A stretch of 64,000 nucleotides of DNA. It comes from Schistocephalus solidus. Its lineage: Eukaryota > Platyhelminthes > Cestoda > Diphyllobothriidea > Diphyllobothriidae. Every line of letters begins with the position of its first letter. Within the stretch, counting starts at the first letter, position 1. Positions 1 through 10,490 of the stretch are shown one piece after another. The DNA lies in the NCBI GenBank assembly GCA_017591395.1, contig WEDG01001250.1, forward strand, positions 145,354 to 209,353. Direction: 5' to 3'. The notes beneath the pieces were generated by a model, which saw only the letters and a list, made by a program, of their open reading frames with translations, was not told where the DNA came from and ran no database searches. The position numbers and the translations under genes are program-made.

Positions 1-745
1 TATTTTGGTATATTTAAACTTAAATTGCGTCTTTATCTGTGACAGATCCACAGCTGAATATGTCCTGCCCGTTTTCTTTAAATACTTAAGCACATTGATT
101 CACATTCAGCAGCTCCACGTGTTTGCGGATGGACGAATTACCGGTACATCTTATGTTCTAATTCACAGACCAGGATCTTTCCCTTCAAACTCCTGATTCT
201 CCGGCAAGCAATTACTTAATTTAGAAGGTTATCTGTCAGTATTGACTTCTTCAGATTTAAGACAGTATTTAAGTAACAAAAGTCTGTTCGATTTGCTTTT
301 ATCAGTCTGAAGAGAACTACAGATTTAAACATCCTCCAGCTGAAGCTTGGATTACCATCACTGTACAATGCAGTGCAGTAAATAAACTTTCTATGTCCCG
401 AAAAGTCTGTTCATTTTCCTTTAAGTGGCAACTCTGTTTTGGTCACATACCATCCATGTGGCCGCCATCAGTTAACCAGGGTGATTCTCAATACAAATTT
501 CTAAATGAGTGTGATCTTCATAATCAAAATCAATTGAGTGACGAAGACAAACTAATGCGGCCATGTGTGGCAGAGAAAGAAATCAATTTGTAGCAAAACG
601 TTTTGCACTGGTTGCCTTGAAGGGAAAGTATTTTATAAATGGAAATAGGACACGCGAAGTGCATGTTAGAATTTCGACATGTTATATTCTTTTAAAAGTC
701 CTTTAAACATTTGTAGATATAAAGTGAAAAAGACAGATATTTTTA
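1..745. other. Unannotated 5' edge
   Basis: This AT-rich sequence has only short open frames. None shows a recognisable domain, a splice-bounded exon with an obvious partner, or similarity to the repeats elsewhere in the window. The left edge is cut by the window. Confidence 0.4.
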
Positions 746-850
746 TTGAGCATATTGATCAACTATAAAATAAAAGTCCTCATTATTGACCCCTGCGACA
801 CCGGTGATGACGACGAACACCACGGCCACCGCCATCACCACGAAAGTTCA

Positions 851-1430
851 ACCGTGGTAGTTCGACGATGTCCACCGTATGCTCACCAGAAGGGTGGTGC
901 ACGTACGGTAAATTGCGCGTGGATTGCCTTGCGCTGCAACTACCGCACACTCTCCTCCTCCACACCTGAGCCCGGTGTCATGAGACAGTCAAGAAGACCA
1001 GAGGCGGGAGAAGACGCAGGTGCTTGGCGAGGCTGGAGCCGCCCAAGGCGTACCACCACACCTGACTCGGATCCCACGGAGTGGGAGTGCAATAAAAACC
1101 ACATTACGGAGGGGCCATTGCAGCCTGACTCTCAGTCCACCGGTCAGATACTCCGCACATAACACAAACTGGGTTAACCCGCGATCCGAGTTATCCCATC
1201 AGTTGGCAACCTTCTTAACCACGGCTTTTAGTGCATCGTGATATTTTAAAGCGCGTCAAATTGTTTATAGTGAGGAAAAAGGCGGGAAGCCGTTGACCTC
1301 ACTCTCTCCCCCACCCCCACACTCAGACCACCGTCCGAGCCGGTTATTTGTCTGATGCGAAAGTGGGCGCAGCTGCTGGTGACCTCTTCTACGCTTACTA
1401 CGTACACGACCTAGTACCCAAACACAAGCA
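851..1430 (-). repeat. ERT 3'-tail repeat (solo copy, minus strand)
   Basis: Read on the minus strand, this matches in order the tail that follows ERT copies A and B: a GGGGGAGAGAGTGAGG stretch, CACTATAAAC, the degenerate CACGG...CCGTG hairpin, GGTTGCCAACTGA, the GGCACTCCCACTC block, and the GCATACGGTGGAC block near the 3' end. No ERT coding sequence is attached. This fits a 5'-truncated LINE insertion, or an independent SINE-like element using the same tail. The terminal bases diverge from the usual tail end. Confidence 0.7.
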
Positions 1431-1479
1431 CCATGATTTCAATTAACAGAGGGTTAAACGGTTCCAATCTCACGTGTGA

Positions 1480-1650
1480 GAGTGCTAGACGTTACGTTAA
1501 GAAGGATCCATCGCAGTCTGGTTCTCAGACCACCAGTCAGCCACTCCACAAACACGCATTGGACTGACTTCAAGGTCTGAGTGTAATTGTCAGTTGGCAA
1601 CATTCCAACCAACGGCGCTTAACGCCCCGTGATATTCTCAAGATCAGTTC
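1480..1650 (-). repeat. ERT 3'-tail fragment (minus strand)
   Basis: A second, shorter and more diverged minus-strand fragment of the same tail. It carries the GTTGCCAAC block, an ACGGGGCGTTAAGCGCCGT-like version of the hairpin, and a stretch resembling the GTGGCTGACTGG block. It sits just upstream of copy A in the opposite orientation. Confidence 0.55.
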
Positions 1651-1870
1651 ACACATGCAACAGAATAACCACATGGAGATAAAGCCGAGGATAATACTTG
1701 CCTCTCAATCACTTGTGCAGACTGACAGCATGTTTTCGTGGTGTTGCGTGTGACTATGTGAGGTGCAGAGGCTGATGAGGAGAGATGTAGCGTTGTGGTA
1801 AAGTCGGCGGTGTTCTACCGCAGGTTGTCATGGAGACGCATGTGACCTAATAGGCCTATGGGGTGTGTGA

Positions 1871-2461
1871 GGGGTGTAGGGGTACTAGTTAGGGGAAGCA
1901 CCACACAGATAGCATTTGGTCGCCCCATTTGTCTTGTACAGGTGGTGAATGCTCATGTGGCCGCCTCTAACTGGTACCCAACTCTAACATGTGGCTCCTC
2001 GAAGTTGGGTTCTTCCCAGCGGCCACACCCCGGGCAACCGTCACGACCGGCGGGCTAAACCAGGTGAGGGTCTCCGGTATTTTGTGTGCCTCCACATCCG
2101 GTATGTCTGACTCCCGAACTTCCCGCCTGCCCCCTCTCAAAAAGTCCTACGGTGGGGGCGACAGCAAACCCGTAGGCGGCCCAGGCTAACTCGGGTCTTT
2201 CTCCTACTAAAACAAAAACGTGACCCATAGTGGAGCTTGGCAGCCGCCTGGGATGTCCGAGCAGCCCTATTTAGGGACAGCACTGATTGCCTCCTCGTGG
2301 AGGAAGAAGCTAGAAAAGGTGCCCTATGCAAATGCTGTTATCACGTCTTCTGCAGCCGGCCGCGGCTCGCAGATCACAAAATACGCGGTCGTAAAACTCA
2401 AACAAACAACAATACCCCCCGTCAATATCCCCCTCGCCATATCCTCCAGACTGCTCGGGTG
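1871..2461 (+). other. 5' leader of ERT copy A
   Basis: This stretch is collinear with 24890-25450 of copy B and begins with GGGGTGTAGGGGTACTAG in both. Copy A carries about 33 extra bases near 1962-1994. It would hold the 5' UTR and internal promoter of the element. An open frame runs through its end from 2237 into the endonuclease, but similarity to known endonuclease domains starts only near 2462, so the true start is uncertain. Confidence 0.6.
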
Positions 2462-3361
2462 AGTCCACTCACACTAGCAGCCTGGAATGTTCGTTCCCTT
2501 TTAGATAATCCTAGGAGCAACCGGCCGGAACGGAGGACGGCGTTAGTCGCTCGGGAGCTGGCACGCTACAAGGTGGACATTGCTGCTCTCAGCGAGACCC
2601 GATTCTCTGAACAGGGTCAGCTGGAAGAAGTGTATGCCAGCAACATCTTCTTCTGGATCAGCCGCCCAAAGATAGAGTTACGCGACGCTGGTGTTGCCTT
2701 TGCCATCCGGAACGACATCGTGGGACGTCTGCTTTGTCTGCCGCAGGGTATCAATGATTGCCTGATGAGCCTACGTCTGCCTCTTCGGGGAGATCAGTTA
2801 ACCACCATCATCAGCGCCTACGCTCCCCCTATGACGAGCTCTGATGCGGCGAAGGACCAATTCTACGAGGACGTGCACGCCCTGCTGTCGACTGTGCCGA
2901 AAGAGGACAGGTTAATTGTCCTTGGTGACTTCAACGCCCGCGTCGGGACGGATCACGCTGCCTGGCAGGGAGTGCTGTGTCCCCACGGTCTCGGTAGCTG
3001 TAACGATAACGGCCTCCTTCTTCTGAGCACGTTTGCGGAACACCGTCTCCTGCTGACCAACACCTTCTTCCGCCTTCCGACGCGGGAGAAGGCCACGTGG
3101 ATGCACCCTCGGTCGCGGCGCTGGCATCTGCTGGACTATGTTCTCGTCCGGAGGCGAGATCGACAGGACGTGCTGGTAACCAAGGCGATCCGCGAGGCCG
3201 ATGGTTGGACAGATCACCGCTTCGTCATCTCCCAGATGAGGCTCCGACTACAACTTCGACGAAGGCCCCAAGGTAAGAGGCCACCAGGCAAGTTAAATAC
3301 TCTTTTGTTAAATTTGCCTGCTCACTACCGAGAACCTGGAGAATCTGCATGCTCCAGCTGA
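2237..3361 (+). pseudogene. Apurinic-type endonuclease domain of ERT copy A
   Basis: The 374-codon frame holds an APE-like endonuclease, which in LINEs nicks target DNA to prime reverse transcription. Landmarks in order: [12 protein letters not shown] (near 2478), the catalytic-glutamate motif [20 protein letters not shown] (near 2920), and [11 protein letters not shown] (near 3200), matching the E, GDFN and SDH-type motifs. The first about 75 residues are probably not native coding sequence. The frame ends early: copy A lacks 23 nt present in copy B at about 26955-26977, which throws the downstream linker out of frame. Confidence 0.85.
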
Positions 3362-3371
3362 TAATGCTACT

Positions 3372-3758
3372 GTGCAGACACGATGGTGTCAACTGCGAAA
3401 TGTCATCCAGTCCACCGCCCTCGAATTCCTTGGACGCGCACGGCGTCAACACCAGGACTGGTTTGACGCTAATGACCCCGACATCAGCAACTTACTCGTG
3501 GAGAAGAATGGACTACACAAAGCCTACATGGACCTTCGGACTGACGCCACCAAAGCAGCCTTCTTCAGATGCCGGCGCCTTGTACAGCAACGGCTGCGGG
3601 AGATGCAGGATGCCTGGATGATCCGAAGGGCTGAGGAAATCCAGGGGTATGCGGACAGAAATGAAATGAAAAATATTTCAAAGCCATCAAGGCCATCTAC
3701 GGCCCGGGTTTCAAGGGGACCGCACCACTGCTCAGCTCTGACGGCACAACACTTCTGA
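3372..3758 (+). pseudogene. Endonuclease-RT linker of ERT copy A
   Basis: This frame continues the ERT polyprotein after the deletion near 3330. It reads [21 protein letters not shown] and [15 protein letters not shown], all also present in copies B and C. It is a basic, helix-prone region between endonuclease and reverse transcriptase with no catalytic motif. It ends at a stop near 3756; the polyprotein resumes in another frame before 3860. Confidence 0.7.
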
Positions 3759-3859
3759 CAGAGAAATCGCAAATTCTGAAGCGCTAGGCTGAGCACTTCA
3801 GAATTGTCCTTTATTGCTCATGAACCATCTCCGGTGCTGCCATTGACCAGCTCCCTCAA

Positions 3860-4828
3860 GTGGACACGAACAATGACCTGGATCTCCCGCCTTCCCTACC
3901 AGAAACCATTTGGGCTCTGCAGCAGATTTCCAGCGGTAAAGTACCGGGATCCGACGCAATCCCACCGGCTGTCTACAAGCACGGTGGGCACCGGCTGATG
4001 GCAGAACTCACAACACTCTTCCAGGAAATGTGGCACCAAGGACAAGTTCATCAGGATTTCAAAGACGCGGCCATCGTACATCTCTACAAACGGAAGGGGA
4101 ACCGGTAACTCTGGGATAATCACAGAGGCATATCGTTGCTCATCATTGCCAAGATGATCTTCGCCCGTACGATTCTCAATCGACTGAACGGTCACCTAGA
4201 GCAGGGCCTGCTCCCGGAAAGCCAATGTGGCTTCCGCCGACACCGCGGGACAACCGATATTATCTTTGCCGCCCGCCAGCTACAAGTGAAGTGCCAGGAG
4301 ATGCAAATTCACATATACACTACCTTCGTGGATCTGATGAAAGCCTTTGACACGGTGAATCGCGACGGACTGTGGAAAGTCATGCAGACATTCGGCTTTT
4401 CTGAGCGGTTCACGCACATGGTGCGTCAGCTTCATGATGGGATGACGGTGCGCATCACTGACAACGGGACGGTATCCGAAGCATTTGCAGTAACCAACGG
4501 AGTGAAGCAGGGCTGCGTACTGGCCCCCACCCTCTTCAGTCTCATGTTCTCGGCTATGCTGATGGACGCCTACCGTGATGAGCAGCCTGGTATCCGCATC
4601 GCCTACAGAACTGGCGGGCACCTTCTCAATAGTCGGCGTATGCAGGCTTCAACGCGCGTGTCTACGACTACAGTTCATGACTTGCTCTTCGCGGACGATT
4701 GCACCCTTAACACCGTGACGGAGGAGGACATGCAAAGGAGTATGGACCTCTTCGCCGCAGGCTGCGCCGATTTTGGACTAACAATCAATACAGCCAAAAA
4801 AGGTTGTCATGCACCAGCCGCCACCTAG
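3860..4828 (+). pseudogene. Reverse transcriptase domain of ERT copy A
   Basis: RNA-dependent DNA polymerase core of the LINE. Visible motifs: GKVPGSDAIPP and CGFRRHRGTTD in the finger/palm entry, VDLMKAFDTVNRDGLW (motif A), NGVKQGCVLAPTLFS (motif B), and the catalytic HDLLFADD at about 4676-4699 (motif C, FADD variant). A TAA at 4106-4108 interrupts the frame where copy B has CAA, and an extra A near 4797 shifts the end. Apart from these lesions the core is well conserved. Confidence 0.88.
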
Positions 4829-4847
4829 CGCGGAATACAATGCTCCC

Positions 4848-5591
4848 TGAATCAATGTCAATCGTGCTCAACTCAAAAACGTGGAAAACTTCGCTTATCT
4901 AGGAAGCACGCTGTCACGCAACACGAGAATCGATGACGAGGTTGCCCAACGGATCTCGAAAGCCAGTCAGGCCTTCGGCCGGCTGCTGGCCTCCGTATGG
5001 AATCGCCATGGCACCAAACTGAAGATGTACAAGACCGTCGTCTTGACGACACTCCTTTACGGAGCGGTGACCTGGACCGTCTACTCGAACTAAGCCAGGA
5101 AGCTGAATGACTTTCATCTCAGCTGCCGCCGCAGAATACTGAAGATGAGATGGCATAACAGGATCCCGGACACGGAAGTCCTGGAGCGGACCGGAATCCT
5201 CAGCATCCACGCCATGCTGAGGCAAGTGCAACTGCGATGGAATGGCCACCTGGTAAGAATGCACGACGAGCGACTACCCAAACGACTTTTCTACGCAGAT
5301 GTCGCTACGTTTGCTCGCCGGCAGGGAGGTCATAAACGACGCTACAAGGTCAATTTGAAGAAATCACTGAAGCAACTGCAAATCAACCCGGCGACCTGGG
5401 AGGATCTCGCCCTGGATAGACCGGCATGGAGAAGATCCGTTAAGACTGGTTCAGCAATCCATGAGGCCAACCGGATCGCCACCGCTAAGGCCAAAAGAGC
5501 GGCACGAAAGTCAGCAGCGCCCCAGACCAACATTGTCGATGCTCAGGCCCTGCCAACATGCACGCGCTGTCAACGCATCTTCCGCGCGTGA
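4848..5591 (+). pseudogene. C-terminal region of ERT copy A with first C2H2 half-finger
   Basis: This continues from the RT thumb: [41 protein letters not shown], then a basic lysine/arginine-rich stretch and [13 protein letters not shown] at 4848-4850 and at 5589-5591 are both shared with copy B. The second falls inside a C2H2 finger whose remaining half (IGLVGHLRTQ-like) is still readable after the stop. In copy C that codon is CGA. A further TAA at about 5091 is specific to copy A (CAA in B). Confidence 0.8.
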
Positions 5592-5821
5592 ATCGGCCTG
5601 GTTGGAAATCTTCGGACACAATTCACTTACAATCCGACAATTCCAATTTCTACGTCAAATTCTGCCAACCCTCCTTCAGACTCGCCCACCCTCACTCCTG
5701 GCATCAATTCCATTATTCCCACCATCATAGAGACCACATCCCTCTACTCATCGCCTGTTACCCCCAGCAACCACCACCGCCTTCACGTCCACCACCACCG
5801 TCAGCGACTGAGAGTCTCTCC

Positions 5822-6320
5822 TAAACTGTCCTCAGTGCGACCGCACATTCACCTCACGCATCGGCCTGGTGGGTCACTTGCGAATCCATCGTACACAGCC
5901 TGGTGAACCAGTGCCTAGAGCTCCAAAATACAGCAGAGATCACCACCTCCACTGCCCTCACTGTCCTCGCGCATTCACTCATCGCATGGGCCTATTCGGT
6001 CACATGCGCATCCACGACAGCGAACTTAACCGCAATGCAGACCATACCGATACATCATGCACACCCTCCGCTCCTGCCATTCTTACCGTCACTGCCACTT
6101 CAACTTCCATGAATGACATCCCCCTAGCCTCTACCGATTTATCCTGCCCACACTGCACCCGCAACTTCAACTCACGCATCGGCCTGGTCGGTCACCTGCG
6201 AATCCATCGCACGGCGGCTAGTGAACCAGTGCCTGGGGCTCCAATACACAGCAGAGATCGCCACCTCCACTGCCCTGACTGCTCCCGCACAATTACACAC
6301 CGCATGGGCCTATAAGGACA
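5822..6320 (+). pseudogene. C2H2 finger array of ERT copy A (four fingers in two pairs)
   Basis: One frame encodes four C-x2-C-x12-H-x3-H fingers arranged as two similar pairs: CPQCDRTFTSRIGLVGHLRIH and CPHCPRAFTHRMGLFGH..., then CPHCTRNFNSRIGLVGH... and CPDCSRTITHRMGL. A TAA at about 6314 cuts the last finger. Within each pair the linker has an EPVPxAP...SRD signature. Fingers of this type probably bind nucleic acid, perhaps helping to recognise template or target. The frame is separated from the RT frame by stops. Confidence 0.8.
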
Positions 6321-7187
6321 CATGCGCTTCCACGACAACATACGGTAAACCACCGGAGGCTAAGCCAAATCATTCCACACCATCTACACTAATACATAGA
6401 AAACACTCTCACAATCATCATAATATACCTGATGAAATCACGATTTCCAAGAAACCGTGGCTTGGAAGGCTGCCAATCTAAGGCTTAAACCAAACCACGC
6501 CGTCAGCCCAGTGTATATGTTGTGTGTGTCGAGTGGCTGAACAGTGGAGTGGGAGTCAGATGGCAATGGCTCCTCCATATACCCCTGAATAAGTAAATGC
6601 TGGTGTGTGCGTTATGGAGGCCAGGTCGTGCTGTGGCGCGCGACGACGGGTACGCCGACTCCCACATCAGACAACTGACCGGTCGGATTGTGGGGTTGGG
6701 GGAGAGAGTGAGGTCGACGGTTCAGCGCATTTTCCTCACTATAAACAATCTGACGCGCTTGAAACTATCACGGTGCGCTAAAAGCCGTGGCTTTGAAGGT
6801 TGCCAACTGACGGGATAACTCGGACCGCGTGGTCAGCCCAATGTGTGTTTTGCGTGGAGTGGCTGACTGGCGGACTGAGAGTCAGGCTGCAACGGCTCCT
6901 TTTTAATGTGGCCTTTATGGCACGCCCACTCCGTGGGATCCGAGCCAGATGTGGTGGTACACCCAGGGGCGGCTCCGGCCACGCCAGCCACCCGTGCCCT
7001 CTCCCATTTCCGGTCTTCTTGACTCTGTCTTGACACTGGGCTCAGGTGGGGGAGGAGGAGAGAGTGCGGTAGCTGCAGCGCAAGGCTACTCTCACTTAAG
7101 ACTAATTCACGCACAAGTCACCGTTCCTGCACCACCTGGTGTGGAGCATACGGTGGACCTCGTCGAAATCGATTGTCGAACTGTCAT
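6321..7187 (+). repeat. 3' tail of ERT copy A with two repeated U units
   Basis: The non-coding tail contains two related units of about 135 bp (6439-6574 and 6769-6900). Each starts with a CACGG...CCGTG hairpin, continues with GGAAGG(C/T)TGCCAA and a TGTGTGTCGAGTGGCTGA-like block, and ends with GGCTCCT. After the second unit come the GGCACGCCCACTCCGTGGG block and a block ending GGTGGACCTCGTCGAA...TCGAACTGTCAT. Solo copies elsewhere end at or near the same point, which defines the 3' end. No poly(A) or simple-repeat terminus is visible. Confidence 0.75.
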
Positions 7188-8052
7188 GTGGTGTGTTAAT
7201 GTGCGTGGGCAGTGCGTACAGTTGAGTCGAGTGCGGCGGGTGTATGTTGCTGTTCCTGGCACTGGTTCGTCGGTCTCTTTGCGATGGTTTCGCAGGTGAC
7301 TGACCGGGGCGATTTGGGATGTGCATGTGTGTTGAAAACGAGCATAAGATAGATTGGGAGGTGCTGAGTCTAAGGGGCTCTGCTACTGGTCCTGATAGTT
7401 GAGCTCATGGGAGGACCTTGGGAATTGTTGATGGGTTCGCAAGATGTGTTGGCATCGTGGTGGACTCCGCTTTTGTAGTTGTACATGTGACCGAGCAGGC
7501 CCGCGCGGTGAGTGAATGCGCGTGGGCAGTGAGGGCATTGGAGGCGGCAGTCTCTGCTGTGTGTTGGTGCTCCAGGCACTAGTTCGCCAGTCAGTAAGTG
7601 GTGAATTCACACGTGACCGACCAGGCCAATGTGCGAGGTGGATGTGCGATCGCAATAAGGACAGGTTAGTACCGAGTCGCCATCGCTGGTACTGGGGGTG
7701 ATGGTGGTGTGGGAGGTAGGAGGTGGCAGGTAGTCGGAGGTGGCTACTGAGGTATTGGGTGTGGGGCAAGTGGTGTTCGTCTCCGTGACCGGCGCGAGGG
7801 GTAGAAGAAGGAGAATGTTGTTGGCGATCGCTTAGGGGGAGCAGGCATTAATGGAGTGATCATTAGTGGTTCGACTGGTCGTCTTCGTGGGGTTTGAAGC
7901 AGGTGTGGCAGAAGTTGATGTTGTGGGATTGTTGTTGCATTGTGTTCGAAGATGTCCGGCCAGGCCGATTCGCGGACGGAATGTGCGTTGACCGCATGGG
8001 CGCGTTGGCAGGGTTTGGGAATTGGCGGTGTTGATCCATGGTGGTTGTTGTG
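7188..8052 (-). pseudogene. C2H2 finger region of ERT copy C
   Basis: Just after the deletion junction a finger reads CGQRTFRPRIGLAGHLRTQ with an intact CGA arginine where A and B have TGA. Further left come CPYCDRTSTSHIGLVGH (with a stop before the last histidine region), CPHCPRAFTHRAGLLGH and a degenerate second pair ending CTHCPRTLTHH at the breakpoint near 7190. The finger array is therefore cut mid-module, and piece D appears to resume it. Confidence 0.65.
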
Positions 8053-8062
8053 AGTTCCACCA

Positions 8063-8562
8063 TCAGCCGGGTCCGCCGTGCTTGTAGACTGCCGGTGGGA
8101 ATGCGTCGGATCCCGGTGCTTTACCGTTGGAAATCTGCTGCATGGCCCGGATGGTTTCTGGTAGGGTTGGCGGGAGATCCAGGTCATTGTTCGTGACCAC
8201 TTGAGGCAGCCGGTCAATGACAGCATCGGAGATGGCTGATGAGCAAGTAAGGACACTTCTGAAGTGCTTGGCCCAGCGCTTCAGAATTTGCGATTTCTCT
8301 GTCAGCAGTGTTGTGCCGTCAGAGCTGAGCAGCGGTGGGGGCCATAGAAAGTTTTTCATTTCATTGCGGTCGGTATACCACTGGATTTCCTCAACCTTTC
8401 GGACCATGCATGTGTCCTGCATCTCCCGCAGCCGTTGCTGTACAAGGTGGTGACATCTGAATAAGGCTGCTTTGGGTGCATCAGTCCGAAAGTCAATGTA
8501 GGCTTTGCGTAGTCCATTCTTCTCCGCGAGTATGTTGCTGATGTCGGCGTCATTGTCGTCAA
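8063..8562 (-). pseudogene. Linker and start of RT of ERT copy C
   Basis: The minus-strand frames read the linker (QLQQRLREMQD-like, with a frameshift) and then LPQVVTNNDLDLPPTLPETI and GKAPGSDAFPPAVYKHGG, the beginning of the RT domain. The domain stops there: the next bases belong to the element's far C-terminus. Motifs A, B and C (FADD) are all missing. Confidence 0.75.
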
Positions 8563-8614
8563 ACCAGTCCTGGTGTTGACGGCGTGCGCGTCCGATGACT
8601 TCGAGGGCAGTGGA

Positions 8615-9583
8615 CTAAGTAACCTTCCACAGTTGGCACCATTGTATCTTCCACGGAGTGGTTATACCTGGAGCATGCAGGTCCTCCAGTTTCTGCGTTA
8701 TTTGGTTGGGGAAATCAAAACAATGAGCAGGCAAATTAAACAAAAGGGTATTTAACTTACCTGGCGGTCGCTTACCTTGGGGCCTTCGTCGGGGTTGAAA
8801 CCGGAGCCTCATATCGGAGATGACGAGGTGGTGATCGGTCCAACCATCGGCATCGCGGATCGCCTTGGTTACCAGCACACCCTGTCGATCTCGCCTCCGG
8901 ACGAGAACATAGTCCAGCAGATGCCAGCGCCACGACCGAGGGTGCATCCACGTGGCCTTCTCACGCGTCGTAAGGCGGCAGAAGGTGTTGGTCAGCAGGA
9001 GACGGTGTTCCGCACACTCGCGCAGAAGAATACGGCCGTTATCGTTATAGCTACCGAGACCGTGGGGACTCAGGACTCCCTGCCAGGCAGGGTGGTCTGT
9101 CCCGACGCGGGCTTTGAAGTCACCAAGGACAATTAACTTGTCCAACTTCGGCACAGTCGCCAGGAGTGCATGCAGGTCCTCGTAGAATTTGTCCTTGGCC
9201 ACATCAGAGCTCGTCATTAGGGGAGCGTAGGCGCTGATGATGTTGGCGAACTTGTCTACCCGAAGAAGCAGGCGGAGGTTTATCAGGCGATCATTGATGC
9301 TTTGCGGCAGACAGGGCAGACGTCCCACGATGTCGTTCCGAATGGCAAAGGCAACACAAGCGTCGCGTCCCTCTACCTTTGGGCGGCTGATCCAGAAGAA
9401 GGTGTTGCTGGCATACACTTCTTCCAGCTGACCCTGTTCAGAGAATCGGGTCTCGCTGAGAGCAGCAATGTCCACCTTGTAGCGCGCCAGTTCCCGAGCC
9501 ATGACCACCACCACCACCACCACACCAACAACTTCGATCACAAACAAAACTGATGAGAATATTTCCGATGCTTTGTCGCCCAT
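8615..9583 (-). pseudogene. Endonuclease domain of ERT copy C
   Basis: An open frame of 322 codons. From residue about 29 it matches the ERT endonuclease: [30 protein letters not shown] (the usual N is K here, a damaging change in the GDFN motif), and [11 protein letters not shown]. The first 28 residues, including a run of valines from a GTG repeat, have no counterpart in copy A but are identical at the start of the copy B frame at 26094. The protein is clearly more diverged from A and B than A and B are from each other. Confidence 0.8.
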
Positions 9584-9589
9584 ATAACC

Positions 9590-10490
9590 TTAACCACCGT
9601 TTCCACAACCGTCCTGGTACCAGCTAATCAGACTCGATTCCAACCTATGCATATTACGATAAAATCTTTCCATAACGCATCGGCCTGATTGGTCACTTAC
9701 CAGTCCATCGCGATGAGGCAGATGAGCTAGTCGTAGGAGCACCAACAATCGTCCACCGCACTGGCCTTTGCTGCCTACACTATCCACGATCACTAAATCA
9801 TCGCACGGTCCAACTCAGTCATATGCGCCACCAGGCAATCGCGCCGTGGACCAATGCAGCCCAAATCCCATCACCACATGTCTCCCATCAGCACATACAC
9901 CATACACGAACCTGTTCACATCACCTACCATAGACGCGGAATAGACGCTCCTCGTACTGTCACTTACCTACACCCAATCCCTGCGTTTGCTGTCCGCGAG
10001 AGGGAACAAAGAGTGGGACAGATTCTATGGACTCCGTCCCTACAGTCAACAGCGAATATTTTTCACTATAAGCAATCTGACATCCGTATAAACTCTCACG
10101 ATGCGCTAGAAGATGTGTTGTGGAAGATTGTCAATTGACGGGATACGTCAGCCATCCGTTCATAATGGCGCGTTAGGCTGCAGTGCCTGTTATTTAATGT
10201 GACCTCTATGGCACTCCCACTAGTCCGGGATCTGAGCCTTACCCTTCTAGGTTATGTAATATCCTGCCACGCGTAGAAGTGAAATTTAGTCTTCTCAGTC
10301 ACTGCCTCGATATCACTTCCGGGCTTCTTGACTTTTGCATGACACGGATCCAGGGAGGCGGGAGAGGAGAGCTTGCGATAGATGCAGTGAATGTTTAGCA
10401 CTATAAACTAATTCAGGTGCAAGCCACCGTGGGGCATAGGGTGGACATAGTCGATAACAAAGGTCGAAACTACCGGCTCATTTGCCTACT
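9590..10490 (+). mobile_element. ERT 3' piece D (plus strand; finger remnant plus tail)
   Basis: The plus strand contains a decayed finger (RIGLIGHLPVH near 9679) and linker, then the ERT tail: TTTTTCACTATAAGCAATCTGAC (near 10060), the hairpin remnant, TGTCAATTGACGGGATA, GGCACTCCCACTAG, and a weak version of the GGTGGACATAGTCGA block. Together with copy C it looks like one insertion whose 5' part was inverted. Sequence 9590-10056 is repeated almost exactly, reversed, at 25621-26093. Confidence 0.7.

Larger units (their letters stand above)
1871..7187 (+). mobile_element. RTE-like non-LTR retrotransposon with C2H2 tail, copy A (defective)
   Basis: This is a nearly full-length non-LTR element: 5' leader, APE-type endonuclease, linker, reverse transcriptase, C-terminal region, C2H2 finger array and structured 3' tail. 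The left border is where similarity to copy B (from 24890) begins; the right border is the tail end shared with copy B and solo tails. Coding potential is lost through a 23-nt deletion relative to copy B near 3330, in-frame stops near 4106, 4848, 5091 and 5589, and an extra A in the run at about 4797. The endonuclease layout suggests an RTE-like clade (tentative). No target-site duplication was found. Confidence 0.85.
7188..9583 (-). mobile_element. ERT copy C, inverted and RT-deleted
   Basis: This minus-strand ERT starts in the endonuclease at the right and runs left to the fingers. It lacks the RT catalytic core: after the CACAACAA sequence near 8050 it jumps directly to the C-terminal finger region. 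Its left end, cut in the middle of a finger, abuts the 3' end of copy A; its right end abuts plus-strand 3' piece D. The C-then-D geometry is that of a twin-primed LINE insertion. It cannot encode its own polymerase. Confidence 0.8.

Noticed and set aside
746..1241. Open frames rich in histidine and arginine
   Set aside because: They lie in the minus-strand ERT tail repeat and reflect its GC-rich composition, not a gene.
6429..6455. Hammerhead-ribozyme-like CTGATGA...GAAAC in the tail of ERT copy A
   Set aside because: The intervening bases do not form a proper stem II flush with both boxes, and the equivalent positions in copy B (CTGATAA...TAAAC) lose the conserved core, so it is probably coincidence.
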